Below are positions 44,201 through 56,200 of a DNA stretch of 64,000 bases, in pieces (position 1 is the stretch's first letter; every line of letters starts with the position of its first letter). Below the pieces are notes generated by a model. That model saw only the letters and a list, made by a program, of their open reading frames with translations. It was not told the DNA's origin and searched no databases. This stretch comes from an uncultured Aquimarina sp. (lineage in GTDB: Bacteria > Bacteroidota > Bacteroidia > Flavobacteriales > Flavobacteriaceae), in the NCBI RefSeq assembly GCF_947492405.1, contig NZ_CANLMP010000004.1:1-64000 (forward strand). Reading direction: 5' to 3'. The position numbers and the translations under genes were made by a program.

Positions 44201-45493
44201 TCAATGTATTTTTAGTTGCTTATTTTTTTGTTGTCTTTTTAGCATCATATAGTTGGTCATAAAAAAACCAATACCTACAATAACAAATAACAGTCCTCGT
44301 ATTACAAAACTCATATCCGTATCAAAAAATCTGCATATTATCAGTATGGAAACAATTAATAATCCATAATTAAGAATCCCAAAATTAAATTTATCAGCAC
44401 CCATCTTGATGGCTGTAATTCCTAAAATAAATACCAATACGTTGGTTAAGATCATAGGTAATGTAGTCATATCTGATAGCAAGAAGAATAGTGCCCAAAA
44501 TATTACAAATGATACTTGAAACAGATTTATGGATCGAGCTCCCTTTTTTATGATAGTATACACCAAAACAGCAACCGCTATACCTCCTAAAAACAGTGAA
44601 GTATAGAACTCTTGAGAAACATACATCGTTATATCATACATTTCTTTCCAGGGCCATCTGAAAGTAAATACCATTAACAAAATAATAGTTCCTAAGGAAC
44701 CGATAATTAGATGTCCATTTCTTAGTGTTCTTAATTCTCTATATACCGGCAATCTTCCTATATTATAGAATATTCCAAAGAGCGTCATATACATCACAAA
44801 ACCTAGCTCCTCATTACCTTTTACAAATGCACTTAATCCAACTGTAATACTGGCGGGTATGATCCAGCTAAAAATTGTTGTTGTATTACTGAGCAGATTA
44901 TTTTTTACAAGCGACCAATAATGCGGTATAATTGCCAAAATAAAACCTACATATAACCAAGGTGTTTCATTATTTCTATAATTCCAAAGACCTACCTCTG
45001 TAGCATAATAAGTACTTGACAATATCAGCAGCAATGTAACTGCATTAGATCTAAGCAGATAGATCAACGGCAAACAAAGTATCACCCAGGTGCGTAAAAA
45101 AGAACCTAAATCACCTGATATATTATAAATCTGACTTACTAAAGATATACTAGCTCCAACAGCAAAAAACAAAAACGTTCCTGAGGCTTCTTTCCAGGTG
45201 CGACTTTTATCTTTTAGTATCGAAAAACCAGCTGCGCATTGACCAATAATAAGAGGAACAAATGCTACGATGGTTTTTGTCATTCTTGAGAAATCATCCC
45301 AATTGTGTGCTATCATCAGAATAATGCCAGATCCAACGAGCAATGCTCCAAAAACCCCAAATATGGTAAACAATCTATTAGGCTTAGCAGCTTGCTTATG
45401 ATCATAATACAACGATATCTTATCTGAAATCTCAGGTGAGATCACTCGATCTCTGACCAATTCTTTTAATTCTTTATTAAATTTTGAACTCAT
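44201..45493 (-). CDS. DUF2157 polytopic membrane protein
   Basis: A 430-residue protein from the ATG at 45493 (an ATG at 45505 is possible). A cytoplasmic N-terminus (FNKELKELVRDRVISPEISD) of the DUF2157 type is followed by about 12 transmembrane helices starting at LFTIFGVFGALLVGSGIILM. It contains the family block MIAHNWDDFSRMTKTIVAF. It pairs with the GDYXXLXY gene immediately downstream. It may act in stress or envelope homeostasis; no activity is known. Confidence 0.88.
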   Translation of the reverse strand: MSSKFNKELKELVRDRVISPEISDKISLYYDHKQAAKPNRLFTIFGVFGALLVGSGIILMIAHNWDDFSRMTKTIVAFVPLIIGQCAAGFSILKDKSRTWKEASGTFLFFAVGASISLVSQIYNISGDLGSFLRTWVILCLPLIYLLRSNAVTLLLILSSTYYATEVGLWNYRNNETPWLYVGFILAIIPHYWSLVKNNLLSNTTTIFSWIIPASITVGLSAFVKGNEELGFVMYMTLFGIFYNIGRLPVYRELRTLRNGHLIIGSLGTIILLMVFTFRWPWKEMYDITMYVSQEFYTSLFLGGIAVAVLVYTIIKKGARSINLFQVSFVIFWALFFLLSDMTTLPMILTNVLVFILGITAIKMGADKFNFGILNYGLLIVSILIICRFFDTDMSFVIRGLLFVIVGIGFFMTNYMMLKRQQKNKQLKIH

Positions 45494-45537
45494 ACTATTA
45501 ATCATTATAAGATTATAAAATTATGTGTCATAAGTAA

Positions 45538-46335
45538 TCATTTTGATAAAATCCGCTTTACAGGAGAATAAGAACTAGGAAACCTTTTAAGATTTTCCTT
45601 AACTATATTATTTCTTTTCTTATAAAAGTTTAGTAAAACGTAAAGACCAATCGCTGCAACAATATGTTTTAATGAATGCCCACTGATAAATTCTAAAAAC
45701 AGATATATCTCTGCATCAAAATATTCCAAAATTTTAGCAATTATATAAGAAGTTAAAAGTATCCAATACTCAATTCCTTTATTATACTTAGATTTAAAAA
45801 AAATTAGAATTATGGGAATAGCTAACATTGGATAAAATTGAATTAAAGCATAAAACCTTAAATCACCTGATTTCCCGAAAGCCCAATACAATATAGAACT
45901 CATACCGACCAGAATTAGCGGAAATAAAACTAATCTTCCAAGTCTAACAGATACAAACTCTTTAATTACTATAGAAAACAACGTCATAAAAACTATGGTC
46001 ATCGGCAATCTATCCCAAACCAAAGATTGAGAACTAGGAAACAAATGATAATACCCAGAACCAATAGCAACTAATATGATTCCCAAAAAAAGTAATACAT
46101 AGGATATTTCCGGTTTCTTAGATTGCATGAAATAAATAACACCCAGACCTCCAACAATTAGAAAAGGGTAATTTGAGATAACATTCCAGAAATTTGGAAT
46201 ATTAACAAAACTTCTATTATCATTAAATAGATGATAGCTTTCATTCTGTATGATCGGATCTATAAAAAACATTGTCATCACTGCAATTACACCTAGGACA
46301 AACAATAAGACGATCCCTATTTTTTCCTTCTTCAA
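45538..46335 (-). CDS. CREST-superfamily (ceramidase-like) membrane hydrolase
   Basis: A 265-residue protein with about seven transmembrane helices. Features of the CREST superfamily of metal-dependent membrane hydrolases (alkaline ceramidases, PAQR receptors) are visible: FWNVISNYPFLIVGG (about 49-63), GSGYYHLFPSSQSLVWDRLPM with Ser, His and Asp (about 92-112), and the late GHSLKHIVAAIG with two His (about 229-240). The substrate may be a lipid amide, not proven. The start codon is TTG at 46335: an in-frame stop lies just upstream and no ATG precedes the first helix. The gene is 44 bases upstream of the DUF2157 gene. Confidence 0.8.
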   Translation of the reverse strand: MKKEKIGIVLLFVLGVIAVMTMFFIDPIIQNESYHLFNDNRSFVNIPNFWNVISNYPFLIVGGLGVIYFMQSKKPEISYVLLFLGIILVAIGSGYYHLFPSSQSLVWDRLPMTIVFMTLFSIVIKEFVSVRLGRLVLFPLILVGMSSILYWAFGKSGDLRFYALIQFYPMLAIPIILIFFKSKYNKGIEYWILLTSYIIAKILEYFDAEIYLFLEFISGHSLKHIVAAIGLYVLLNFYKKRNNIVKENLKRFPSSYSPVKRILSK

Positions 46336-46368
46336 GATAATTTGATTTTATAGTTTAAGTTTCAAGTT

Positions 46369-46405
46369 AAAAAAAGACAGCCACAGCATTGTAGCTGCCT
46401 TTTCT
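46369..46405 (-). terminator. Terminator after the YiaA/YiaB-like gene
   Basis: Read on the minus strand, AAAGGCAGC pairs with GCTGTCTTT (one G-U pair) and is followed by a run of T. It lies 57 bases after the stop codon of the YiaA/YiaB-like gene and separates it from the CREST gene. Confidence 0.6.
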
Positions 46406-46461
46406 AATCATCAAAACAAGGAACCACATGGCTGCAGTTCCTCCTTTTGATCCATTTCCAA

Positions 46462-46938
46462 TTATGCATCCTTACTTTCAATGAATTTTTTATCTCTGGT
46501 GTTTTTTTGCACTGCAATGGCAGCAAACAAACTAAGTGTAAATGACATCCCGTAGAATCCTTTTTCACTAAGATCTAAATCTGCATTCCATAAACCGATA
46601 ATTAATAATATAATGGATGCTAATGCCGCAAACCAACTGATTCCGTAGTAGATTTCTGTAACCTGCAGCCCTTCTAACTTATCTCTTACATTTTTCTGTA
46701 CCGATACCGCAGAAAATAATCCAAATAATAAAATAGTGAAATAATATCCTTTCTCATTCAATAGCATTTCTGCGTTCCATAAACCAGTACAAAATGAAAT
46801 CATACCTGCAAACAATGCTACCCAAGAAGCGCTTATAAATGCCGGTGTTGGTTTTTGATCATATACTTTAACTTCCTTTTTATCGATGTTATCTTTTTTA
46901 ATTTCTTCTGTTACATCGTTACTAAACTTATAGTCCAT
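46462..46938 (-). CDS. YiaA/YiaB-family inner membrane protein
   Basis: A 158-residue protein with an acidic/basic cytoplasmic start, then two homologous halves each made of two transmembrane helices. [23 protein letters not shown]... ends in VQKNVRDK (about 34-87), and [22 protein letters not shown]... ends in VQKNTRDK (about 99-150). GLWNA and VQKNxRD mark the YiaA/YiaB helix-pair domain. In other bacteria single-domain forms are widespread and of unknown role. It is transcribed alone, judged by the terminator after it. Confidence 0.88.
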   Translation of the reverse strand: MDYKFSNDVTEEIKKDNIDKKEVKVYDQKPTPAFISASWVALFAGMISFCTGLWNAEMLLNEKGYYFTILLFGLFSAVSVQKNVRDKLEGLQVTEIYYGISWFAALASIILLIIGLWNADLDLSEKGFYGMSFTLSLFAAIAVQKNTRDKKFIESKDA

Positions 46939-47118
46939 AATAATTGATTTTGATGATTAAATTTTTATTTCAATTGTTTGTTTTGAACAGGACAAATTTG
47001 CAACGACTTGATCAGTTAAAAAACTCTATATTCACAAAAAACTTATGATATAATTGTGTTTTTTAAGTAATTTATTCAATATTTAAAGTATTTTTAAGCA
47101 ATATATACTTACGATATA

Positions 47119-48615
47119 ATGAATACACTTTCTTCTATAATTGCGACCTTATCTTCTGAAGAAAAGAGAAGTTTTATAAGTAATCTCAAACAAAAAAACA
47201 AAAGAAGTGACACTAAAAATATCCAGTTATTCAAACTGTTAGACACAACTCTAAACAGTAAAGACCTAGATATACAGCTATACGGGAAAAGAGCTAAAGG
47301 CGCTTTTCATGCCCTCTGTAAAAGATTACACGATAACTTAATCGATTTTATTGCTACCAAAAGTTTTGAAAGTGAAACATCTGAAGAGATGGAAATCTTA
47401 AAACTACTCCTAGCCAGCAGAATTTTCTTCGAACAAAAACAATATAAGATTGCTATAAAAACCATTAGAAAGGCAGCGTTAAAAGCTAAAACCTATGATC
47501 TGTTTAGCATACTACACGAAATTTATTATACTAAAATTCAATATGCTCATGTTGACCCAGATACATCTTTAGACAGTTTAATAAAGGATTTCAGAAATAA
47601 TCAAAAGTTATTACAACAGGAAGAGAACTTAAATCTTTTTTATGCGAATATCCAGAATAAGCTTTCCCTGAACCGGAGTAATATTGCTCAAACCATTAGT
47701 GATTCTTTAGACAATTTCGATCTTTCGATTACAAATGATTTGACTTTTCGATCATTATTCAAAATACTGGAAATCATAAATCAAGCAGCAAATGCAGCTC
47801 GTAATTTCCATTCCATTCTTTCTTTTGTAGAAGAGACATATCAACAAATTGAATCAAAGGAACAATTTACAGACAAGCATTTGTTCTATCATATCCAGAT
47901 ACTATATTATGTTGCTAATTCTTATTTTAGAAATAAAAACTTTACTACATCGCAAGAATATCTAGAAAGAATGGAGTTACAGATGACAAAACAACGAGGG
48001 AAGTATTACAAAAGATTTCTTCCTCAACTTGAACTACTGAAAGCTCTGAATAATAATTATATCGGTAAAGCAGAAAAAGCGATATTGTCCTTAGAAAGCT
48101 TTGACTTCAGTAAGACAAAAGATCAAACCTCCTATATTTTAGACTTAAAATTAACCTTAATTGTATTCTATTTCCAGCAATCCCGATGTAAAGAAGCATT
48201 GAAGTTACTTAATGAATTACACCATAGCGATACTTGGTATACTGAAAAAGCTGGAATTATCTGGGTTATTAAAAAAAATCTCACCGAAATACTTCTTCAT
48301 ATTGAACTAGATCATATCGATATAGTAGAATCGAGAGTAAAAGGGTTTAGAAAAAAGCATCGTAGTTATCTTAAAAACAATAATGAAAATCGAGTTTTGG
48401 AGTTTCTATCATTGACAATGAGTTTTTACTTGCATAGTGACACTATAAACACTAAAGAGTTTTTAACAAAAATCAAAGGCTCTCTAATACAAAACAATCC
48501 CGAACAGGAAGATATTTTTACAATGAGTTTTTATGCCTGGTTAAAAGCGTGGGTATTAAAATCCGATCTATACCAAACTACACTGGAAGTTGTAGCTTCA
48601 TCTACCAAAGCTTAA
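47119..48615 (+). CDS. Large helical-repeat protein of unknown function
   Basis: A 498-residue protein without signal or transmembrane segment. It is helical throughout, with TPR-like pairs such as ASRIFFEQKQYKIAIKTIRK (about 102-121) and YYVANSYFRNKNFTTSQEYLERM (about 270-292), and a third near 343-370 (FYFQQSRCKEALKLLNEL). A cytoplasmic scaffold or regulator is plausible. I recognise no exact family. Its stop codon overlaps by four bases with the stop codon of the convergent gene. Confidence 0.72.
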   Translation: MNTLSSIIATLSSEEKRSFISNLKQKNKRSDTKNIQLFKLLDTTLNSKDLDIQLYGKRAKGAFHALCKRLHDNLIDFIATKSFESETSEEMEILKLLLASRIFFEQKQYKIAIKTIRKAALKAKTYDLFSILHEIYYTKIQYAHVDPDTSLDSLIKDFRNNQKLLQQEENLNLFYANIQNKLSLNRSNIAQTISDSLDNFDLSITNDLTFRSLFKILEIINQAANAARNFHSILSFVEETYQQIESKEQFTDKHLFYHIQILYYVANSYFRNKNFTTSQEYLERMELQMTKQRGKYYKRFLPQLELLKALNNNYIGKAEKAILSLESFDFSKTKDQTSYILDLKLTLIVFYFQQSRCKEALKLLNELHHSDTWYTEKAGIIWVIKKNLTEILLHIELDHIDIVESRVKGFRKKHRSYLKNNNENRVLEFLSLTMSFYLHSDTINTKEFLTKIKGSLIQNNPEQEDIFTMSFYAWLKAWVLKSDLYQTTLEVVASSTKA

Positions 48616-49910
48616 TTTTTTGATGAGGAAATAAGGCGGGTGTTTTTACTAATTTTATCTAGTAATAAAATTAGTAAAACAGGAAGAATCCATTGATGAT
48701 ATATCATATACCGACCAATACTATGCAGTGCAATACACACTAAAATAATATTACTAAAAGTGAACAACATCCATATAAAAGCTACTAAAGCCAATTTCTC
48801 TTTATACTTAATCCAAAAACACAAAGAACCTATTAAAAGCAAAAGGGATAACCATATCATATAAAACCCTCCAAAAGCGTGTTCCACGTTTTTATAAAAA
48901 AGGTCTAAACATTTCCAAAAATTATCTAATAATAAAGGCAACCACATATTCATTAAGAATTTATCATTAGCAATCAATGCCAGGTGAGTATTAGGATTGG
49001 ACGGCATTAAAAATTTTCTACCTTCTTCAGAAAGTACTCCATAAGATATGTTCACAAAATTATAATCAAAATGATGAAACACATTATCATTAAACGGAAC
49101 GTAAAAATCATCGAGTAATTTGCGATCCACAGCAATTTTGTACATCTGTTTATAATATTCCTGAATTTCAGTGTCATCATAAATCTTGTAATCCTCTTCA
49201 TCAGCTACAAAAAAAGGTGCAGTTGTTAGCAAAAGTCCAGTGCCTGAAACATTTACATAGGTATCATGAACCACATAGTTAAAGGTTTTCTGTACAGCAG
49301 AAACCATCATTAGAATAAGTAATATCAAAACAATTGGAGTTGCAAATTGTTTTGATTTTTTGTTAACATACCATTGATAACCAAAAATCAGCAACAATAC
49401 TGGAACGATAAAGAAAAATTGTGTTCGTATTAGCATTCCAATAAAAACAGATAGCAGTAACCACACAATCGTTCTTTTATTTTTCAGAAAAAGATACTGA
49501 AGTAAAAATGCTGTGATTACTAAAAAACAAGGGTATGCCAATCCCTGAGTTACAATGCGATTTACAGTTAAATATTCAGGTATGAAAATGGGCGCTAATA
49601 GCATTACATCGATTAAAATCAATAATCTTTTATCTACCTCAAATACCTTCCTTATGATTTTAACAAGATACCAACAAGAGGCAAAACCCAGAACTAATTG
49701 AACAAATACAATAATCGGATAATAATGATCCTCTCCAAAAAGTTTACGAAAAACAAATAAAAAAGTACCATATCCTGGTGGAGTAATCAAAGACAGGCCT
49801 ACATAACTCATAGTATCTGGTTCAATAACCACTCCAACCCAAATAACATATAAACAAACCAGTAGATAGAGAAATATCCTAAGTAAATGATTAGACACAA
49901 TGTAATGCAT
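48612..49910 (-). CDS. Polytopic membrane protein, GT-C glycosyltransferase-like
   Basis: A 432-residue protein with about 10-11 transmembrane helices. Right after the first helix it has VIEPDTMSYVGLS, where an acidic residue in the first loop is a feature of GT-C glycosyltransferases. A second loop region is DEEDYKIYDDTEIQEYYKQMYK (about 236-257), which is probably outside the cytoplasm. No specific family is certain. The gene is convergent with the helical-repeat gene, overlapping it tail to tail by four bases, and its start faces the long region before the giant adhesin. Confidence 0.65.
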   Translation of the reverse strand: MHYIVSNHLLRIFLYLLVCLYVIWVGVVIEPDTMSYVGLSLITPPGYGTFLFVFRKLFGEDHYYPIIVFVQLVLGFASCWYLVKIIRKVFEVDKRLLILIDVMLLAPIFIPEYLTVNRIVTQGLAYPCFLVITAFLLQYLFLKNKRTIVWLLLSVFIGMLIRTQFFFIVPVLLLIFGYQWYVNKKSKQFATPIVLILLILMMVSAVQKTFNYVVHDTYVNVSGTGLLLTTAPFFVADEEDYKIYDDTEIQEYYKQMYKIAVDRKLLDDFYVPFNDNVFHHFDYNFVNISYGVLSEEGRKFLMPSNPNTHLALIANDKFLMNMWLPLLLDNFWKCLDLFYKNVEHAFGGFYMIWLSLLLLIGSLCFWIKYKEKLALVAFIWMLFTFSNIILVCIALHSIGRYMIYHQWILPVLLILLLDKISKNTRLISSSKN

Positions 49911-50278
49911 GAGTTGCTTTAGAATTAGAGATTAAAAGTAATTTAATTATTCTAATTTATGGTAATCAGAAAAACAATGCTTATAAATTGTTAGAAGTAT
50001 TTATTACGAAAATTATACATCATAACTTATTGGCTTTCTCAAAACCGAATTAAAAATTATGTCTTATCATCTTATAGTTTGTGGTTTCTCCACAATAGAT
50101 AATTTCCCTCAACCTGTATCTTTGACAGTATGCTTTTTTAACGATTTTTAACAAAAATCTCTTTTCAACTCAATTTAATGTATTTCGTCGATAAACATAG
50201 GTTTTTTCAAAGCCTTTAATAAAATATAAATATTACTCTTTTCTAATTTAGAAAACCATTGTCATAACTACCCATCTA
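49911..50278. other. Divergent region upstream of the giant adhesin
   Basis: About 370 bases with no gene. It contains the -7 box of the adhesin at 50117-50124, which predicts a leader of about 150 bases. The rest is AT-rich without clear hairpins. Confidence 0.5.
50117..50124 (+). promoter_or_regulatory. -7 box of the giant adhesin operon
   Basis: TATCTTTG matches TAnnTTTG perfectly. No good TTTG is seen at -33, so activation by a regulator is possible. The long untranslated leader that follows would be unusual compared with lysS or rnhB. Confidence 0.5.
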
Positions 50279-53200
50279 ATGAAAAAATACTACCTACTTT
50301 TATTTCTATTAACTATATCCTTTTTTAGTGTTTTTGGTCAACTGAGTAATGTACACTACTTACCACCCTTAAAACAAGGAGGTAATAATCAGGCCATACG
50401 TCAGCAGGCATTCTATTTATCAACTCCAGAAACTACGGCTTTTGATGTAAAGGTGTACCAGGGGAATAATGCTATGGAGGTAGCTACTCTAACTATTTCT
50501 AATGCTGCTCCTGGTAAATATGATGTGCCTGATGGAGATAATAATATAACTTTAGTTACAAATACCAATACAGGAAGGGTTTTAAGTAACAGTGGGCTTC
50601 GTTTTGAATCAGAAAATGGAGAAAGTTTTTATGTTAATTATAGAGGTAGATCTACCTCTCAGGCCACTTCGTTAACATCCAAGGGTAGACAGGCTATAGG
50701 AACTATTTTTAAATGGGGTGGTAGACCTAATTATGGTAATGGTCAAAGTAGTCTTAATGCAACTTTAGGTATTATGGCTACAGAGCCAGGTACAACTACT
50801 ATAAATATTTATGGATATGGATCAGATTGTGAGTTTAGGTTACGAGGAGATGATGATGGAATTACCGATGATACCTGGCAAATAGAACTTACTCAGGGTC
50901 AAACCTATGTTATGGAGGCCTTACGAAATGCCACACCAGCTAACATTGATTGTTGGTTAGGAGCCACTATCCAATCTGATAAAAAAATCGCTATTTCTAA
51001 TGGAAATTTAAACGGCGCACCCAGAATTGGTTCTAATAATAGGGATGCACTGATTGATCAACCTGTACCCGAAAATGTATTGGGAAGAGAATATGTATTT
51101 ATACGTGGTAATGGTCAGGACAATATAGAAACTCCCATTATTATTGGAACTCAAAATGGTACCGATATCTTTGTAGGAGGTGTTCTGGAGACAACAATCA
51201 ATACCGGAGAATATTATGTAATCGATGGAAGTAATTATTCTCCGACCGCGGTTAGCGGAAACATGTACGTGACCGCTTCAAAAGAAGTATATGCGTATCA
51301 GCATTTAGCCGGTTCGGGTTCAGCTTTTACTGGTGGTTTAAATTTTATTGCTCCAGTAAATTGTTTACTTCCGGATAGGTTAAGTAATATCTCCAATATT
51401 AGAGATGTAGATGGAGCTAATTTTAACGGAGGGATTACGATTGTAGCCTCTACAACTACTCCAAATGCCAATATCGTATTAACTGATGACACTGGAACCG
51501 TTGCTTTAGCTAATGAACAAGCAGTAACTGGTACAGGAGATTGGAAAACCTTTTATATTCCTGGTCTTACGGGTAATGTTTCTGTACAATCTACAGGGCC
51601 TATTGCAGTTGGATTTCTAGGAGTGAGTGGTGCAGCCGGAATCGCGGGATATTTTTCTGGATTTGATACTGTTCCTGTAGTGGAACTGGATGTTACTGGT
51701 GGAGGCTGCCTTCCTGGTGCTGATGTTTTTGAAATTTCATCCAGTTTTGATGCCTATCAATGGTTTCAAAATGGTGTATTAATTGCAGGAGCAACAACGA
51801 ATTCTTTTACTCCCACAGAACCAGGAGATTTTTTTGTACGTGTTACCAAAGGGACATGTACCTATGATTCTGCTATATTATCCGTATATAATTGTGATCC
51901 GGAGATTGTACTAACAAAAACTGTAGATACTAGTCCGGTTATCGAAGGGGATACCGTTACATTTACCGTTACTGTAGAACATTTAGGTGTAAACCCAGTA
52001 AGTAATTTAGTAATTAATGATGCGCTACCCTCAGCATTAATATTTGGAACCGTGACACCTAGTTTTGGAACTTGGGCAGATCCGGATTGGACAATCGGTA
52101 CTATGTTTAGCGGAGAAATTCATACCTTAATAATAGAAGCAACCGTAAATGAAGGCTCCGCTGGATTAACTGTCACCAACACTATTAGTAATACCCAAAC
52201 AGAGGTAGAAGCAAATGCATTACCAGACGATCCTACAGAAGATGTGACCATTATCAATAACGAATTAGAAATAACCAAAAGTGATCAAGCACCTCCCGAT
52301 GGGAGTTATGATACGGTAGGAGAAGTAATAACATATGATTTCGTCGTTACCAACACAGGAAATCAAGTTATTCCTAGTGTAACTATTACAGATCCTAATA
52401 TAGATGTGGGAAGTTTATCTCCAGCATCAGTTTCTAATTTAGGCATTGGAGCAGTTGCCAATTTTACGGCAACACATACCATTACTCAAGCGGATATAGA
52501 AGCTGATCAAGTAGTAAATACAGCTACTGCAGAAGGTACTTTATCTAATGGATTTGTAATTTCTGATACTTCAGATGATCCTGATGATCCTACCACAACA
52601 ACAGATGATCCTACCATTACTCCTATCGATCAAAAAGGAGCAATAGTACTTGAAAAAATCGCACAACCAGCTCCAGATGGCTTGTATGATACCTTAGGAG
52701 AAATAATTACTTATGAATTTACAGTAATTAATACAGGAAACGTAAGTTTAAATAATATTACCATTACTGACTCAAATATTGATTCTGGTAGTTTGAGTCC
52801 TACATCCGTTACGAATTTGCCAGCAGGTGAATCTGTAGTTTTTACTGCAACCCATGAAATTGTTCAGCCTGATTTTGATAATGGAAATACAACAAATATT
52901 GCTACTGCAACTGGTACGGAACCAGTTGAAGGATTAGTAGTATCCGATATGTCCGATGATCCCACAACCTTAGCTCCAAACGATGCAACGGTAGTTACGA
53001 TTCCTCAATTTGGTCGATTAGAAGTTACCAAGGTTGATGATGCTCCTACAAATGGTCCTTACAACATGTTAGGACAAACCATTACCTATACGATAATAGC
53101 CACTAGCGTTGGAAATGTGACATTGACAGATATAAATGTTGTAGATCCTAATGCAGATACAATTACGCTAATAAGCACTACTGGAACAGATACAGGAACT

Positions 53201-56200
53201 GATAACATAGTTGATAGCATGGTACCTATGGATACCGCAACTTTTGAAGCGACTCATGTAATTACACAAGATGATCTAGATGCTGCTCAGGTTGTAAATA
53301 CCGCAACTGTTGGGGCTCAAGATCCTGGTTTGGGTAGTGTGACTGATTTATCTGATGATCCAGATGATCCAACAACAACCACTAATGACCCTACAATTGT
53401 TCCTCTAATATCTACTCCTTCCATAACTGTAGCCAAATTAGCTGATGATGATAGTAATGTTACAGAAGGCCAAACAATAACGTATACGTATACTGTTAGT
53501 AATACAGGAAATGTAACCTTTGACGAAGTTAGTCTTGCTGATGTTCATTCAGGTAGTGGCACTCTAGGTATAATTACTTTACAAAGTACGACAGGAACAG
53601 ATGATGGAGCAGACAATGATGTAGATCAGTTGGATCCGGGAACTAACGCGATTTGGACAGTAACGTATGTAGTGACTGCTACAGATATCATAAATCAAGC
53701 CGATATTACCAATACCGTAACCGCAACTGCTACACCAAGAACAGGAAGTATCGCCGATCCAGCAGATTTTATGGCTACTGAAACTGTAACAGTAAATCCA
53801 ATAGAAACTATATGTGGTGGAACAACTTTAGCACATGATCTAACTGCAGATGTTAACCCTACTATAGTATCATTTAGCTGGTCTGCCTCTAATAATCCTT
53901 TTGTTTCAGGAGAAACTATATCAGTTTCTACGGATTCTGAAATTACGGATACCTTAATAAATACTAGTATTACGGATCAGGAAGTAATTTATACTATTAC
54001 AGGATTTGATTCAGGAGGTATACCGCAAGATACATATACATACATTGTAACAATACAGCGAACTCCTAGAGTAAATAATACCACTCGGACTGTAGATATT
54101 TGTACAGGAGATACACTTAATCAAAATTTAATTACACAAGTAAGTAATTACGACGATGGTGTTACTTTTTCCTGGTCAGCTGTTGATAACCCTAATATCT
54201 CAGGAGAAACAACTGCCACATCAACTAATGATAGAATAGAGGATACTCTTATCAATACTTCTACGGTTGCTCAGGATGTGGTGTATACTATTACGCCTAC
54301 TGCAGATGCTAATGGATGTGTTGGAACAATTTATACAATCACAGTAACTGTTGAACCGCCATTGGTAATTCCTCCAAATGATTCAGCAACGGTAGAGTGT
54401 ATTGCCGATGCAACACAACCAACTGCTCCAACTGTTACTGACAGTAATGGAACTGTTATAACACCTGTTATTACCGAAAATACAGATCCAACTTGTGAAG
54501 GTGATAAAATATATACCTATACCTACACTGATTGTGCTGGGAATATATCTGTATATACCTTTACCTATACTATTGAAGTAACGACACTTCCGGTAGTACC
54601 TGCTAATGGAACAGCAACTGTAGAGTGTATTGCCGATGCAACACAACCAACTGCTCCAACCGTTACTGATGTATGTGGAAATAACATTGTTCCAGTAATT
54701 ACCGAAAATACAGATCCAACTTGTGAAGGAGATAAAATATATACCTATACGTATACTGATTGTGCTGGGAATGTATCTGTATATACTTTTACCTATACTA
54801 TTGATTTAACTACATCTCCAGTTGTACCGGCTAATGGAACAGCAACGGTAGAATGCATTGCAGATGCTACGCAACCTGCAGCGCCGGTTGTTACTGATGT
54901 CTGTGGAAATAATATTACTCCAGTGATTACCGAAAATACAGATCCTGCTTGTGAAGGGGATAAAATATATACTTACACCTATACCGATTGTGCCGGGAAT
55001 GTATCTGTATATACTTTTACCTATACCATTGATGTAACTACACCTCCGGTAGTACCTGCTAATGGAACAGCAACCGTAGAATGTATTGCGGATGCTACGC
55101 AACCTGCAGCGCCGGTTGTTACTGATGTCTGTGGAAATGACATTACTCCAGTGATTACCGAAAATACAGATCCAACCTGTGAAGGAGATAAAATATATAC
55201 CTACACCTACACCGATTGTGCAGGGAATATATCTGTATATACTTTTACCTATACCATTGATGTAACTACATCTCCGGTAGTACCTGCTAATGGAACAGCA
55301 ACCGTAGAATGTATTGCCGATGCTACGCAACCTGCAGCTCCGGTTGTTACGGATGTCTGCGGAAATAATATCGTTCCAGTTATTACTGAAAATACAGATC
55401 CAACTTGTGAAGGAGATAAAATATATACTTACACCTATACCGATTGTGCCGGGAATGTATCTGTATATACTTTTACCTATACTATTGAGGTAACAACACT
55501 TCCGGTAGTACCTGTCAATGGAACAGCAACTGTAGAGTGTATTGCCGATGCAACACAACCAACTGCTCCAACGGTAACTGATGTATGTGGAAATAACATT
55601 ACTCCAGTGATTACTAAAAATACAGATCCAACCTGTGAAGGAGATAAAATATACACCTACACCTATACCGATTGTGCCGGAAATGTATCTATATATACTT
55701 TTACCTATACGATTGACGTAACTACGCTTCCGGTAGTACCTGTCGATGGAACTGCAACGGTAGAATGTATTGCGGATGCTACACAACCAACTGCTCCAAC
55801 GGTAACTGATGTATGTGGAAATAACATTGTTCCGGTAATTACCGAAAATACAGACCCAACTTGTGAAGGTGATAAAATATACACCTATACCTTTACCGAT
55901 TGTGCTGGAAATGTATCTGTATATACCTTTACCTATACACTGGATGTAACGACACTTCCGGTAGTACCTGCTAATGGAACTGCAACCGTAGAATGTATTG
56001 CCGATGCAACTCAGCCTGCAGCTCCGGTTGTAACCGATGTATGTGGAAATAACATTGTTCCAGTAATTACCGAAAATACAGACCCAACTTGTGAAGGTGA
56101 TAAAATATATACTTACACCTATACCGATTGTGCTGGAAATGTATCTGTGTATACCTTTACCTATACACTGGATGTAACTACACTTCCGGTAGTACCTGCT

